Assembly (NCBI GenBank): GCA_963733395.1
Contig: CAVTCZ010000022.1
Coordinates: forward strand, 124,001-188,000
DNA length: 64,000 nucleotides
Source: JADKAV01 sp963733395
GTDB lineage: Bacteria; Actinomycetota; Actinomycetes; S36-B12; UBA10799
Direction of reading: 5' to 3'
The notes below the pieces were generated by a model. It did no database searches. It had not been told where the DNA came from and worked only from the letters and a program-made list of their open reading frames with translations. Position numbers and translations under genes: made by a program. Of this stretch, positions 52,126-60,765 are shown one piece after another (position 1 is the stretch's first letter; the number at the start of each line of letters is the position of its first letter).

Positions 52126-53790
52126 ATGCCACCCCAAGAACGACCCACCCGGAGCAAGCAGACCGGTCAGTGGGCGCTCGGCCAACGGGAGCCGTTGAAC
52201 CCCAACGAGCAGTTCAAGGCCGACGACAACGGCTTGAACGTGCGCGAGCGCGTGGAGACCATCTACGCCCGCGAGGGTTTCGCCTCCATCCCGGAAGCCG
52301 ACCTCCGCGGCCGACTGCGCTGGTGGGGGCTGTACACCCAGCGCCGGCCCGGCATCGACGGTGGCCGGACCGCGACGCTCCCGCTGGAGGAACTCGACGA
52401 CGAGTACTTCATGCTGCGGATCCGCAGCGACGGCGGGATGCTCACGCGCGACCAACTGCGCACCATCGCCGAGATCTCCACCCGCTTCGGCAGGGACACC
52501 GCCGACATCACCGACCGGCAGAACATCCAGTTGCACTGGATCCGCATCGAGGACATGCCCGAGATCTGGCGGCTGCTCGAGGACGTCGGCCTGTCCACGA
52601 CGGAGGCCTGCGGCGACACCCCGCGGGTCGTGCTCGGCTCGCCGGTGGCCGGGATCGCCGCCGACGAGATCATCGACGGCACGCCCGCAGTCGAGGAGAT
52701 CGTGCGCCGGTACGTCGGCGACCCCGAGTTCGCGAACCTGCCGCGCAAGTTCAAGACCGCGATCTCCGGCTCGCCACGCCAGGACGTGGCGCACGAGATC
52801 AACTGCGTGTCCTTCGTCGGCGTCGAGCACCCCGAGCACGGCCCCGGCTTCGACGTCTGGGTGGGCGGCGGCTTGTCGACCAATCCCATGGTCGCCCAGC
52901 GACTCGGGGCCTGGGTGCCGCTGGCCGACGTGCCCGATGTCTGGGAAGGAATCATCAAGATCTTCCGCGACTACGGCTACCGGCGGCTGCGGAACCGGGC
53001 GCGCCTGAAGTTCCTCGTGGCCGACTGGGGGGCCGAGAAGTTCCGCGCGGTCCTCGAGCAGGAGTACCTGGAACGCGAACTCATCGACGGCCCGGCACCA
53101 GGCGAACCGACCGGTCGGCGTGACCACGTCGGAATCGCCGCCCAGACAGACGGCCTGTCCTACGTCGGCGCCGCACCGACGGTCGGCCGGGTTTCAGGCT
53201 CGACACTGGCGGCCGTGGCCGACCTGATGGAGCACTTCGGCTCATCCCGGCTGCGGCTGACCGCGCAACAGAAACTCGTGATCCTCGACGTCGCCGATCC
53301 CGAAGGCCTCGCGGACGGCCTCGAGGGCCTCGGGCTGCAGGTGCGCCCCAGCGAGTTCCGGCGCGGGGCCATGGCCTGCACCGGGATCGAGTTCTGCAAG
53401 CTTGCGATCGTCGAGACGAAGGCCCGCACGGCGGACCTGGTCGACACGCTGGAGGCACATTTCGGGGAGGAACTCGAAGGCACCGACCTGAGCATCCACG
53501 TGAACGGCTGCCCGAACTCCTGCGCGCGTTTCCAGATCGCCGACATCGGCTTCAAGGGCTCGTTGGTCCCGGATGCCGACGGCGAGATGGTCGAGGGTTT
53601 CCAGGTCCATCTCGGCGGCCGGCTCGGACCCGACGCCGGCTTCGGCCGCAAACTGCGGGCGCTCAAGGTCACCGCCGACGAGATGCCCTCGTACGTGCAG
53701 CGGGTCCTGGGCAACTACACCGACCAGCGCGACGCCGACGAGGCCTTCGCGGACTGGGTGGAGCGCGCCGAGGAGGACGCGTTGCGATGA
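52126..53790 (+). CDS. sir: Ferredoxin-dependent sulfite (nitrite/sulfite) reductase
   Basis: Six-electron reduction of sulfite to sulfide in assimilatory sulfur metabolism. 554 residues with two ferredoxin-like half domains and siroheme/4Fe-4S halves. The cluster Cys residues are C418 and C424 (ACTGIEFC) and C462 and C466 (NGCPNSC). The siroheme-binding TDRQNIQLHWI lies near residue 127. Neighbouring cysH and a sirohydrochlorin chelatase argue for sulfite rather than nitrite as substrate, the same order as the mycobacterial sirA-cysH-che1 locus. CAGGAGAACCG precedes ATG 52126. Confidence 0.94.
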   Translation: MPPQERPTRSKQTGQWALGQREPLNPNEQFKADDNGLNVRERVETIYAREGFASIPEADLRGRLRWWGLYTQRRPGIDGGRTATLPLEELDDEYFMLRIRSDGGMLTRDQLRTIAEISTRFGRDTADITDRQNIQLHWIRIEDMPEIWRLLEDVGLSTTEACGDTPRVVLGSPVAGIAADEIIDGTPAVEEIVRRYVGDPEFANLPRKFKTAISGSPRQDVAHEINCVSFVGVEHPEHGPGFDVWVGGGLSTNPMVAQRLGAWVPLADVPDVWEGIIKIFRDYGYRRLRNRARLKFLVADWGAEKFRAVLEQEYLERELIDGPAPGEPTGRRDHVGIAAQTDGLSYVGAAPTVGRVSGSTLAAVADLMEHFGSSRLRLTAQQKLVILDVADPEGLADGLEGLGLQVRPSEFRRGAMACTGIEFCKLAIVETKARTADLVDTLEAHFGEELEGTDLSIHVNGCPNSCARFQIADIGFKGSLVPDADGEMVEGFQVHLGGRLGPDAGFGRKLRALKVTADEMPSYVQRVLGNYTDQRDADEAFADWVERAEEDALR

Positions 53791-53921
53791 ACGTCGTGCA
53801 CTTCTGCCCTTACTGCGGCGATGAGGACCTGTGGCCGGAATCCGGCAGGAGCACCTGGCGATGTCGGGCATGTACCCGCACTTTCGCCGTCCGCATCGTC
53901 AAACCAGGAGAGCAATCATGA
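53787..53921 (+). CDS. Zinc-ribbon micro-protein (44 aa) in the sulfur operon
   Basis: MNVVHFCPYCGDEDLWPE..WRCRACTRTFAVR: two CxxC knuckles (Cys7/Cys10 and Cys26/Cys29) form a rubredoxin-like zinc ribbon. It overlaps the reductase stop by four bases (ATGA) and the cysH start by four bases (ATGA), so all three are translated in lockstep. Similar small proteins occur at this position in some other actinobacterial sulfur operons as far as I recall; the role is unknown. A redox or zinc sensor, or an assembly factor for the reductase, are possible roles. Confidence 0.85.
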   Translation: MNVVHFCPYCGDEDLWPESGRSTWRCRACTRTFAVRIVKPGEQS

Positions 53922-54661
53922 GTCTCGACGTTTCCCTCGACCAGTCCATCCGTCCCGGCAGTCTGGATTCGGTGGCAGCTGCCGGCGCCGCCCTCGTGGC
54001 AGAGGCGGCCGCGAACGGCGCCGATCACATCGAACAGGCCCACTTGGCCGTGCAGTGGGCACACCGCACCTTCGGGTCGCTGGTGCTCATGTCCAGCATG
54101 GGCGACGAAGTGCTCGTGCACCTGGCATCGCAGGCGGCCCCCGGCATCGAGGTGGCCTTCATCGACACCGGGTACCACTTCCCGGAGACGCTGGGCACGG
54201 CAGCGGCATACGAGGCCTCCCGGCCGCTCACGTTGCTGACCGTCATGCCGGTGCAGTCCGTCGCCGAGCAGGACGCCGAGTACGGCCCACGACTGCACGA
54301 GCGCGATCCGGACCGGTGCTGCGCGCTGCGAAAGGTGGAACCGCTGGAGCGGACACTGTCCGGCAGGGACGCCTGGATCACCGGCATGCGCCGGATCGAC
54401 GCGCCCACCCGCTCGGACATCGACATCGTGGGGGTGGACGGGAAACGCCAGATGATCAAGATCAATCCGCTGGCTTCGTGGTCCGACGAGCAGACCGCGG
54501 ACTACGCCCGCGACCAGTCAGTGCTGCTGAACCCCCTGCGGGAGGTCGGCTTCACCTCGATCGGGTGCGCCCCCTGCACCCGTGCCACCGCACCCGGAGA
54601 GGACCCGCGCGCGGGCCGCTGGGCCGGGAAGTCCAAGACGGAATGCGGCTTGCACGTCTGA
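53918..54661 (+). CDS. cysH: Adenylyl-sulfate (APS) reductase, CysH family
   Basis: 247 residues; reduces APS to sulfite with thioredoxin. The 4Fe-4S signature of the APS-specific subgroup is complete: C134-C135 in DRCCALRKV and C217..C220 in GCAPCTR; PAPS-specific enzymes lack this pair. The nucleotide-binding SSMGDEVLVHLA (residue ~58) and IDTGYHFPET motifs are also present. The C-terminal catalytic Cys is in KTECGLHV. The product feeds directly into sulfite reductase, encoded two genes upstream. Confidence 0.96.
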   Translation: MSLDVSLDQSIRPGSLDSVAAAGAALVAEAAANGADHIEQAHLAVQWAHRTFGSLVLMSSMGDEVLVHLASQAAPGIEVAFIDTGYHFPETLGTAAAYEASRPLTLLTVMPVQSVAEQDAEYGPRLHERDPDRCCALRKVEPLERTLSGRDAWITGMRRIDAPTRSDIDIVGVDGKRQMIKINPLASWSDEQTADYARDQSVLLNPLREVGFTSIGCAPCTRATAPGEDPRAGRWAGKSKTECGLHV

Positions 54662-54791
54662 CGCCGGGCCGTTCACCCGTTCGACCTAATGGCACTTGAC
54701 GCGACGGATTTCGCAGTTCCCGCTATGGTGCGCTTCGGAACCCGGCAGATACGGCCGATGCAGCCAATAGACGGATCGAAGGAGTTGTCGG

Positions 54792-55580
54792 ATGAGTCGA
54801 GCGTCCCGCGACACGATCGCCCTGCCACCCCCACCTGCGGATTACGGAGTAGTGCTGCTGTCCCACGGCAGCGCCGATCCCCGGGCGCGGCTGGCATGCG
54901 ACCTGTTGGCCCGCCGGGTCGGCCATCGGCTCGGCGCGTTCGTGGCGCAGGCGACGCTGGATCTGGACCGCCCACGCCTCGACGGCGCCATCAACTACCT
55001 CGCGTCGAAGGGCATCCATGACCTGGTGGTCGTGCCGATGCTGCTGACGACGGCGTACCACGCAACCCAGGACGTGCCCATGTTCGCCGCGGCGACCCAG
55101 GCGTCGCACCCCCGCGCGCGCATCAGCATGGCCGCACCCATGGGCGCCGACCCGTATCTGCTCAAGGGGCTGGACTCGGTGCTCAAGTCCGCCGGCTTCC
55201 GGCCCGACCCCGGGACCGCTGTGGTTCTGGCATCGGCGGGATCCAGTTTCGCAGCGGCCCGCAGCCGGCACGCCGCGCTGGCCCTGGAATGGCGCACGCA
55301 CGGCTGGGGGGCATCGGCCGTGGCCTTCGCATCCGGCCCGGGCCCACGTGTCGAACAGGCCGTGGGCGAGTTGCGCGACGCCGGCTACGACGAGATCTGC
55401 GTGTCCCCCTTCCTGATCGCGCCGGGGGTCATGTCGCAGCGCATCGCCACCTCCGCCCGCGCTTCCGGGGCACATGCGGTGACCGGCACCCTGCACGGCA
55501 CCGACGCGGCGATGGAGGTCGTGTTGCGCCGGGTGCGGGCGGCCGTGGAGCAGCGGGACCTGCAGCTGGCGTCGGGCTGA
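54792..55580 (+). CDS. Sirohydrochlorin chelatase (CbiX/SirB family)
   Basis: 262 residues made of two CbiX-like halves. Metal-binding histidines are His25 in LLSHGSADP and His90 in TAYHATQDVP. It probably inserts Fe2+ into sirohydrochlorin to give siroheme for the reductase encoded upstream; a cobalt role in B12 synthesis cannot be excluded by sequence. AAGGAG lies 8 bases before ATG 54792. The 130-base gap after cysH may hold its own promoter, but I could not fix one. Confidence 0.9.
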   Translation: MSRASRDTIALPPPPADYGVVLLSHGSADPRARLACDLLARRVGHRLGAFVAQATLDLDRPRLDGAINYLASKGIHDLVVVPMLLTTAYHATQDVPMFAAATQASHPRARISMAAPMGADPYLLKGLDSVLKSAGFRPDPGTAVVLASAGSSFAAARSRHAALALEWRTHGWGASAVAFASGPGPRVEQAVGELRDAGYDEICVSPFLIAPGVMSQRIATSARASGAHAVTGTLHGTDAAMEVVLRRVRAAVEQRDLQLASG

Positions 55581-55596
55581 GCGGGGGCTCCCAGCG

Positions 55597-55675
55597 TACC
55601 CGTGAGCCAAAGTCCTACCCGTGAGCCAGAATCACGCCGACTTTGACTCACGGGTGTGACTTTCGCTCACCGATG
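55597..55675. repeat. Double-armed palindrome downstream of the chelatase gene
   Basis: Two left arms TACCCGTGAGCCAAAGTC (55597-55614) and TACCCGTGAGCCAGAATC (55616-55633) face two right arms GACTTTGACTCACGGGTG (55639-55656) and GACTTTCGCTCACCGATG (55658-55675). Arms are offset by 19 bases on both sides, so two alternative or one extended hairpin can form. It starts 17 bases after the stop codon. The right-arm sequence is related to the elements at 9419 and 42838. Confidence 0.8.
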
Positions 55676-55740
55676 CCCTTTTCTTGGCCCAACAGTCACA
55701 CCGCCACCACCTCTCAGCCACCGCGTGCAACGATGCGGGC

Positions 55741-56910
55741 ATGGACTTCACTTTTCCCGAGGAGATCACCGCACTGCGGGCCGCTTTCGCCGACTTCGTC
55801 AAGCGCCAGATCCTGCCGCTCGAAGACGAGATCGCCCCGGAGTTCGACAGCCTGACCCCGGACCGGGATGCGGTGTGGGCCGCGATGGACCGGGCACGCG
55901 ATCTGTCCGTCGAGGCGGGCTTCTTCGCCGCCCACATGCCCGAATCCGTCGGTGGGCAGGGCTTGAGCACGCTGGGCATGACCGCGCTGGTCGAGGACGC
56001 CGCCCGCAGCGGCTCGCGGCTGGCCATGACCGCGATCTCGCCGCCGAATCCGGCCGGGCCGAGTTCGCTGCTGCTCAAGCTGCCCGAACACCTCATCGAG
56101 CAATGGGTGCGGCCGGTCGTCAACGGCACGAAGACCGCCTGCTTCGCCCTCACCGAGCCGGAGGCGGGGTCCGATGCCCAGGCGATCCGCACCCGCGCGA
56201 CCAAAGATGGCGACGGCTGGCGGATCAACGGCCACAAGCACTACATCACCAACGCCTCGCGCGCCGACTTCACGGTGGTGTTCGCCGTGACCGACCCGGA
56301 GAAGCGGGCCGCCGGCGGGATCACCGCCTTCCTGGTGCCCGCCGACCAGTTCCGGCGCGGCCCGACCCAGTGGAACATCTCCGACACCCACCCCGGCGAG
56401 CTGTTCTTCGAGGACGCCTGGGTGCCCGACGACCATGTCATCGGCGAGGTGGGCCTCGGGTTCTTCGCCGCGATGGAGTTCCTCAACGCCGGCCGCGCGT
56501 TCATCGGGGCGCAGGCGCTCGGCCTGGCCGAGTTCAGCCTCGACGCCGCCACCGCGCATGTGCAGACTCGCACCGCGTTCGGCAAGCCGCTGGCGGCCTT
56601 CCAGGGCGCGAGCTTCCCGCTGGCCGAGAGCAAGGTGGAGATCGAGGCCATGCGGTGGCTGGTCTACCACCTGGCCTGGGCCGTCGACGAGGGCCAGAAC
56701 CCGATGCTCGACGCCTCGATCGTCAAGTACTACTCGACGGAACGGGCCTACGCCGTGGCCGACCGCTGCCTGCAGGTGTTCGGGGGCATGGGCCTGATGA
56801 AGTCCGGACCGATCGAGCGGGTGCTGCGCCACCTGCGGATGCTGCGGGTGGTCGAAGGGGCCTCCGAGATCCAGCTGCTGGTGATCTCCCGCACCCTCAC
56901 CGTGGGGTAG
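55741..56910 (+). CDS. Acyl-CoA dehydrogenase
   Basis: A 389-residue FAD enzyme of fatty-acid or branched acyl-CoA oxidation. Visible: CFALTEPEAGSDA (FAD/substrate loop), GHKHYITNAS, RTAFGKPLAAFQ and the C-terminal VFGGMGLMKSGPIER..RVVEGASEIQ with the catalytic-base Glu region. ATG 55741 starts MDFTFPEEITALRAAF, the usual family start; an AACGAT box 6 bases upstream may be its -10. Chain-length preference is unknown. Confidence 0.92.
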   Translation: MDFTFPEEITALRAAFADFVKRQILPLEDEIAPEFDSLTPDRDAVWAAMDRARDLSVEAGFFAAHMPESVGGQGLSTLGMTALVEDAARSGSRLAMTAISPPNPAGPSSLLLKLPEHLIEQWVRPVVNGTKTACFALTEPEAGSDAQAIRTRATKDGDGWRINGHKHYITNASRADFTVVFAVTDPEKRAAGGITAFLVPADQFRRGPTQWNISDTHPGELFFEDAWVPDDHVIGEVGLGFFAAMEFLNAGRAFIGAQALGLAEFSLDAATAHVQTRTAFGKPLAAFQGASFPLAESKVEIEAMRWLVYHLAWAVDEGQNPMLDASIVKYYSTERAYAVADRCLQVFGGMGLMKSGPIERVLRHLRMLRVVEGASEIQLLVISRTLTVG

Positions 56911-56982
56911 CCACGGGCCAACCGAGTCCGAACCGCAACCTCGTGCCGCGAGGCGACCCATGCGTTGCCGGGCGCCGGTCAT

Positions 56983-56988
56983 TAGGCT
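56983..56988 (+). promoter_or_regulatory. -10 box upstream of kgd
   Basis: TAGGCT, the same hexamer as at pta; the transcript would have a short leader of about 28 bases containing AGGGG before GTG 57023. Confidence 0.4.
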
Positions 56989-57022
56989 GGTGGGCGCATG
57001 CGAATCGACCCCAGGGGCTCCC

Positions 57023-60000
57023 GTGACCACTGACCCAGGCAATTCCTTCGGCGCCAACGAATGGCTCGTCGACGAGTTGTACGAGCAGTACCTCCAGGAC
57101 CGGCACTCCGTCGACCCCGCCTGGTGGGACTTCTTCGCCGACTACGTCCCCTCCGACCCGGCGCGGGCGGCCGCACTGCGGACCAAGATCGAACGGGCCA
57201 GGGCCGCCCGGACCGCCCCGGCCGCCCCGGTACCCGCACCCAAACCGGCCGCCCCCCAGGTGACGACCGAGGAGGCCACCGTCCTGCGCGGACCGGCCGC
57301 CCGTGTGGTCACCAACATGGAGGCCAGCCTCGGCGTCCCCACCGCGACCAGCGTGCGGGCCGTCCCGGCCAAGCTGCTGGTCGACAACCGGGTCGTGATC
57401 AACAACCACCTCAAGCGCAAGCGCCAGGGCAAGATCAGCTTCACCCACCTCATCGGCTTCGCGATGGTGCAGGCCATGAAGTCCATGCCGGCCATGAACG
57501 TGTCGTACGCGGAGGTCGACGGCAAGCCGGCGGTCGTGCAGCACGAGGCGATCGGCCTGGGCATCGCCATCGACATGGAGAAGCCCGACGGCACCCGGCA
57601 ACTGCTGGTGCCCAGCATCAAGGGTGCCCAGGCGATGGACTTCGCCGCCTTCCGGCACGCCTACGAGGACCTCATCCACCGCGGCCGCACCGGCAAACTC
57701 GGCGTCGACGACTTCGCCGGCACCACCGCCAGCCTGACCAACCCGGGCACGATCGGCACGGTCCACTCGGTGCCGCGGCTGATGCCCGGACAGGGGGTCA
57801 TCGTCGGCGTCGGCGCCATGGAGTACCCGGCGGAGTTCCAGGGGGCCGCGCCGGAGAACATCATCCGGCAGGGCATCAGCAAGATCCTCACGCTGACCTC
57901 GACGTACGACCACCGGATCATCCAGGGCGCGCAGAGCGGCGAGTTCCTGCGCCGGATCCACGGATTGCTGCTCGGCGAGCAGGACTTCTACGTCAACGTC
58001 TTCCGCTCGCTGCGCATCCCCTACGAGCCGATCCGCTGGGCCCACGACATCGCCCTGCGCCACGACGACGAGATCTCCAAGACCGCGCGCGTCCAGGAGT
58101 TGATCCACGCCTACCGCGTGCGCGGCCACCTGATGGCCGACATCGACCCGCTGGAGTACAAGCAGCGCGCCCACCCCGACCTCGATGTCGCCAGCCACGG
58201 CCTGACCCTCTGGGACCTCGACCGGGAGTACGCGACCGGCGGCTTCGGCGGTAAGCCCTTCATGCAACTGCGCACGATCCTGGGCATCCTGCGCGACTCC
58301 TACTGCCGCACGATCGGCGTGGAGTACATGCACATCCAGGACCCGGAGCAGCGGCACTGGATCCAGCAGCACGTCGAACGGCCGTACGCCCCGCCATCGC
58401 GCGCGGAGCAGATGCAGATCCTCAAGCGCCTCAACGCGGCCGAGGCCTTCGAGACCTTCTTGCAGACGAAGTACGTGGGCCAGAAGCGGTTCTCCCTGGA
58501 AGGCGCCGAGTCCACGATCGCCGTGATCGACGAGATCCTCGAGGCAGCCGCCCAGGAGCGCCTCGATGAGGTGGCCATCGGCATGCCCCACCGCGGCCGG
58601 CTCAACGTCCTGGCCAACATCGCGGGCAAGCGGTACGCCCAGATCTTCCGGGAGTTCGAGGGCGGCACCGTGGACTCGGTCATGGGTTCCGGGGACGTCA
58701 AGTACCACCTGGGCAGCGAGGGCACCTACACCGCGGACAGCGGCGAGGAGATCACCGTCTACCTCGCTGCGAACCCGAGCCACCTGGAGGCCGTCAACCC
58801 GGTCCTCGAAGGCATCGCGCGCGCCAAGCAGGACGAGTTGGACCGCGGCGAGGAGTTCCCGGTGCTGCCCGTGCTCATGCACGGCGACGCCGCCTTCGCC
58901 GGCCAGGGGGTGGTCGCCGAGACGCTCAACCTGTCCCAGCTGCGCGGGTACCGCACCGGCGGCACCGTGCACATCATCGTCAACAACCAGGTCGGCTTCA
59001 CCACGCCCCCGGAGAGCAGTCGCAGTTCGGTGTACGCCACCGACGTCGCCCGGACGGTGCAGGCGCCGATCTTCCACGTCAACGGTGACGACCCGGAGGC
59101 TTGCGTGCGGGTCGCGCGGATGGCCTACGACTTCCGGCAGGCGTTCAAGAAGGACGTCGTCATCGATCTCGTCTGCTACCGCCGCCGCGGGCACAACGAG
59201 GCGGACGACCCCTCGCTGACCAACCCGAATATGTACCAGTTGATCGACGCCAAACGATCGGTGCGCAAGCTCTACACCTCGTCGCTGATCGAGCGGGGCG
59301 ACCTGTCACAGGAGGACGCCGAGCAGGCGTTGCAGGACTACCAGACACAACTCGAGCGGGTGTTCTCCGAGACCCGGGAGGCCATGTCCCACCCCGAGGA
59401 GACCAAGCCCGTCGTGGTGGTCGAGTACCCGGCACACGTGGAGACCGCGATCAGCGAGGAGACGCTCAAGCGCATCGTCGACACACAGGTCGCGCTGCCC
59501 GAGCGGATCACGGTCCACACCCGGCTGCAGCCGCAGTTGCAGCGCCGGGCGCAGATGGTCGAGGACGGCACGATCGACTGGGCGATGGGCGAGACGCTGG
59601 CTTTCGGGTCGCTGCTGCTCGAGGGCCGCGATGTGCGGCTCACCGGCCAGGACAGCGGGCGGGGTACGTTCGGCCAGCGGCACGCGGTGATCGTCGACCG
59701 GGTGACCGAGGAGCGCTACGTGCCGCTGCACCACCTGTCCTCGGACCAGGGCCGGTACTACGTCTACGACTCGATGCTCAGCGAATTCGCCGCGCTCGGG
59801 TTCGAGTACGGCTATTCGGTGCAGAGCCCCGAGACGCTGGTGCTGTGGGAGGCGCAGTTCGGCGACTTCGGCAACGGCGCGCAGACCATCACCGACGAGT
59901 TCATCTCCAGCGGCGAGCAGAAGTGGGGGCAGTTGTCAGGCATCGTCATGCTGCTCCCGCACGGTTACGAGGGTCAGGGCCCGGACCACTCCTCGGCCCG

Positions 60001-60595
60001 GGTGGAGCGGTACCTGCAACTGTCGGCGCAGAACAACATGACCGTGGCCATGCCCAGCACGCCGGCCAGTTACTTCCATCTCCTGCGCTGGCACGCGAAG
60101 GCGCCGCACCACAAGCCGATGATCGTCTTCACGCCGAAGTCCATGCTGCGGCTGAAGACCGCGACGTCCAAGGCGCAGGACTTCACCTCGGGCTACTTCC
60201 GCCCGGTCCTCACCGACACCACGGTGGATCCGGCAGGTGTCCGCCGGATCCTGATGTGCGCCGGCAAGGTGACCTGGGACCTGTTCGCGGGGCGGGCGAA
60301 GTCCGGCCGCGAGGACGTGGCGATCGTGCGGCTGGAGCGGCTGTACCCGTTGCCGGTCGATGAGATCAAGACCGCTCTGGAAGCCTTCCCGGCCGACGCC
60401 GAGCTGGTCTGGGTGCAGGAGGAGCCGATGAACCAGGGCGCCTACCAGTACCTCTCGATCAACCTGCCCGAGCACCTCGACGGCCGGTCCTTGGGCCGGG
60501 TCTCCCGGCCGCCCTCGGCGTCCCCGGCCACCGGGTCGCACAAGGCCCATGAGGCCGAGCAGGCGCAGATCGTGGACGAGGCCATCAACGGCTGA
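57023..60595 (+). CDS. kgd: Multifunctional 2-oxoglutarate decarboxylase/dehydrogenase (E2-E1 fusion)
   Basis: 1190 residues; links 2-oxoglutarate to succinyl-CoA in the TCA cycle as E1 with a fused acyltransferase core, or releases succinic semialdehyde. Order: N-terminal tail with NEWLVDELYEQYLQDRHSVDPAWWDFF, Ala/Pro linker, E2-like acyltransferase domain (about 95-330, ending TLTSTYDHRIIQGAQSGEFL), then thiamine-diphosphate E1 (VAIGMPHRGRLNVL, VLMHGDAAFAGQGVVAET, NNQVGFTT). GTG 57023 is chosen because the conserved N-terminus begins there. In mycobacteria the enzyme is inhibited by the FHA protein GarA binding this core; no garA lies here. Confidence 0.96.
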   Translation: MTTDPGNSFGANEWLVDELYEQYLQDRHSVDPAWWDFFADYVPSDPARAAALRTKIERARAARTAPAAPVPAPKPAAPQVTTEEATVLRGPAARVVTNMEASLGVPTATSVRAVPAKLLVDNRVVINNHLKRKRQGKISFTHLIGFAMVQAMKSMPAMNVSYAEVDGKPAVVQHEAIGLGIAIDMEKPDGTRQLLVPSIKGAQAMDFAAFRHAYEDLIHRGRTGKLGVDDFAGTTASLTNPGTIGTVHSVPRLMPGQGVIVGVGAMEYPAEFQGAAPENIIRQGISKILTLTSTYDHRIIQGAQSGEFLRRIHGLLLGEQDFYVNVFRSLRIPYEPIRWAHDIALRHDDEISKTARVQELIHAYRVRGHLMADIDPLEYKQRAHPDLDVASHGLTLWDLDREYATGGFGGKPFMQLRTILGILRDSYCRTIGVEYMHIQDPEQRHWIQQHVERPYAPPSRAEQMQILKRLNAAEAFETFLQTKYVGQKRFSLEGAESTIAVIDEILEAAAQERLDEVAIGMPHRGRLNVLANIAGKRYAQIFREFEGGTVDSVMGSGDVKYHLGSEGTYTADSGEEITVYLAANPSHLEAVNPVLEGIARAKQDELDRGEEFPVLPVLMHGDAAFAGQGVVAETLNLSQLRGYRTGGTVHIIVNNQVGFTTPPESSRSSVYATDVARTVQAPIFHVNGDDPEACVRVARMAYDFRQAFKKDVVIDLVCYRRRGHNEADDPSLTNPNMYQLIDAKRSVRKLYTSSLIERGDLSQEDAEQALQDYQTQLERVFSETREAMSHPEETKPVVVVEYPAHVETAISEETLKRIVDTQVALPERITVHTRLQPQLQRRAQMVEDGTIDWAMGETLAFGSLLLEGRDVRLTGQDSGRGTFGQRHAVIVDRVTEERYVPLHHLSSDQGRYYVYDSMLSEFAALGFEYGYSVQSPETLVLWEAQFGDFGNGAQTITDEFISSGEQKWGQLSGIVMLLPHGYEGQGPDHSSARVERYLQLSAQNNMTVAMPSTPASYFHLLRWHAKAPHHKPMIVFTPKSMLRLKTATSKAQDFTSGYFRPVLTDTTVDPAGVRRILMCAGKVTWDLFAGRAKSGREDVAIVRLERLYPLPVDEIKTALEAFPADAELVWVQEEPMNQGAYQYLSINLPEHLDGRSLGRVSRPPSASPATGSHKAHEAEQAQIVDEAING

Positions 60596-60765
60596 TGTAC
60601 GACAGCGACCGCGGAATCGAGGAGTTGCTGCGCCGCCGCGCAGGCGAGGAGGTCAGCATCGAGTGGCTGGCCGATCAGTTGCGGGTCTTCGTGGACCTGC
60701 ACCCGGATGACGAGAACGCCATCGAGCGACTGGCCACGTGGCTGGCCAGGGACGACGAGGAATGA
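60595..60765 (+). CDS. DUF6104 family small protein (56 aa)
   Basis: MYDSDRGIEELLRRRAGEEV..WLADQLRVFVDLHPDDENAIERLATWLARDDEE: matches the small conserved actinobacterial protein usually encoded right after kgd. It overlaps the kgd stop by one base (TGATG) and its own stop overlaps the diguanylate cyclase start (ATGA). Acidic, helical, no Cys. Tight linkage suggests a partner or regulator of the dehydrogenase, but no function is known. Confidence 0.85.
   Translation: MYDSDRGIEELLRRRAGEEVSIEWLADQLRVFVDLHPDDENAIERLATWLARDDEE

Noticed and set aside
54700..54791. Promoter for the chelatase gene (TATGGT with a TTGACG upstream)
   Set aside because: The spacing between the two boxes is about 22 bases, too long to support.
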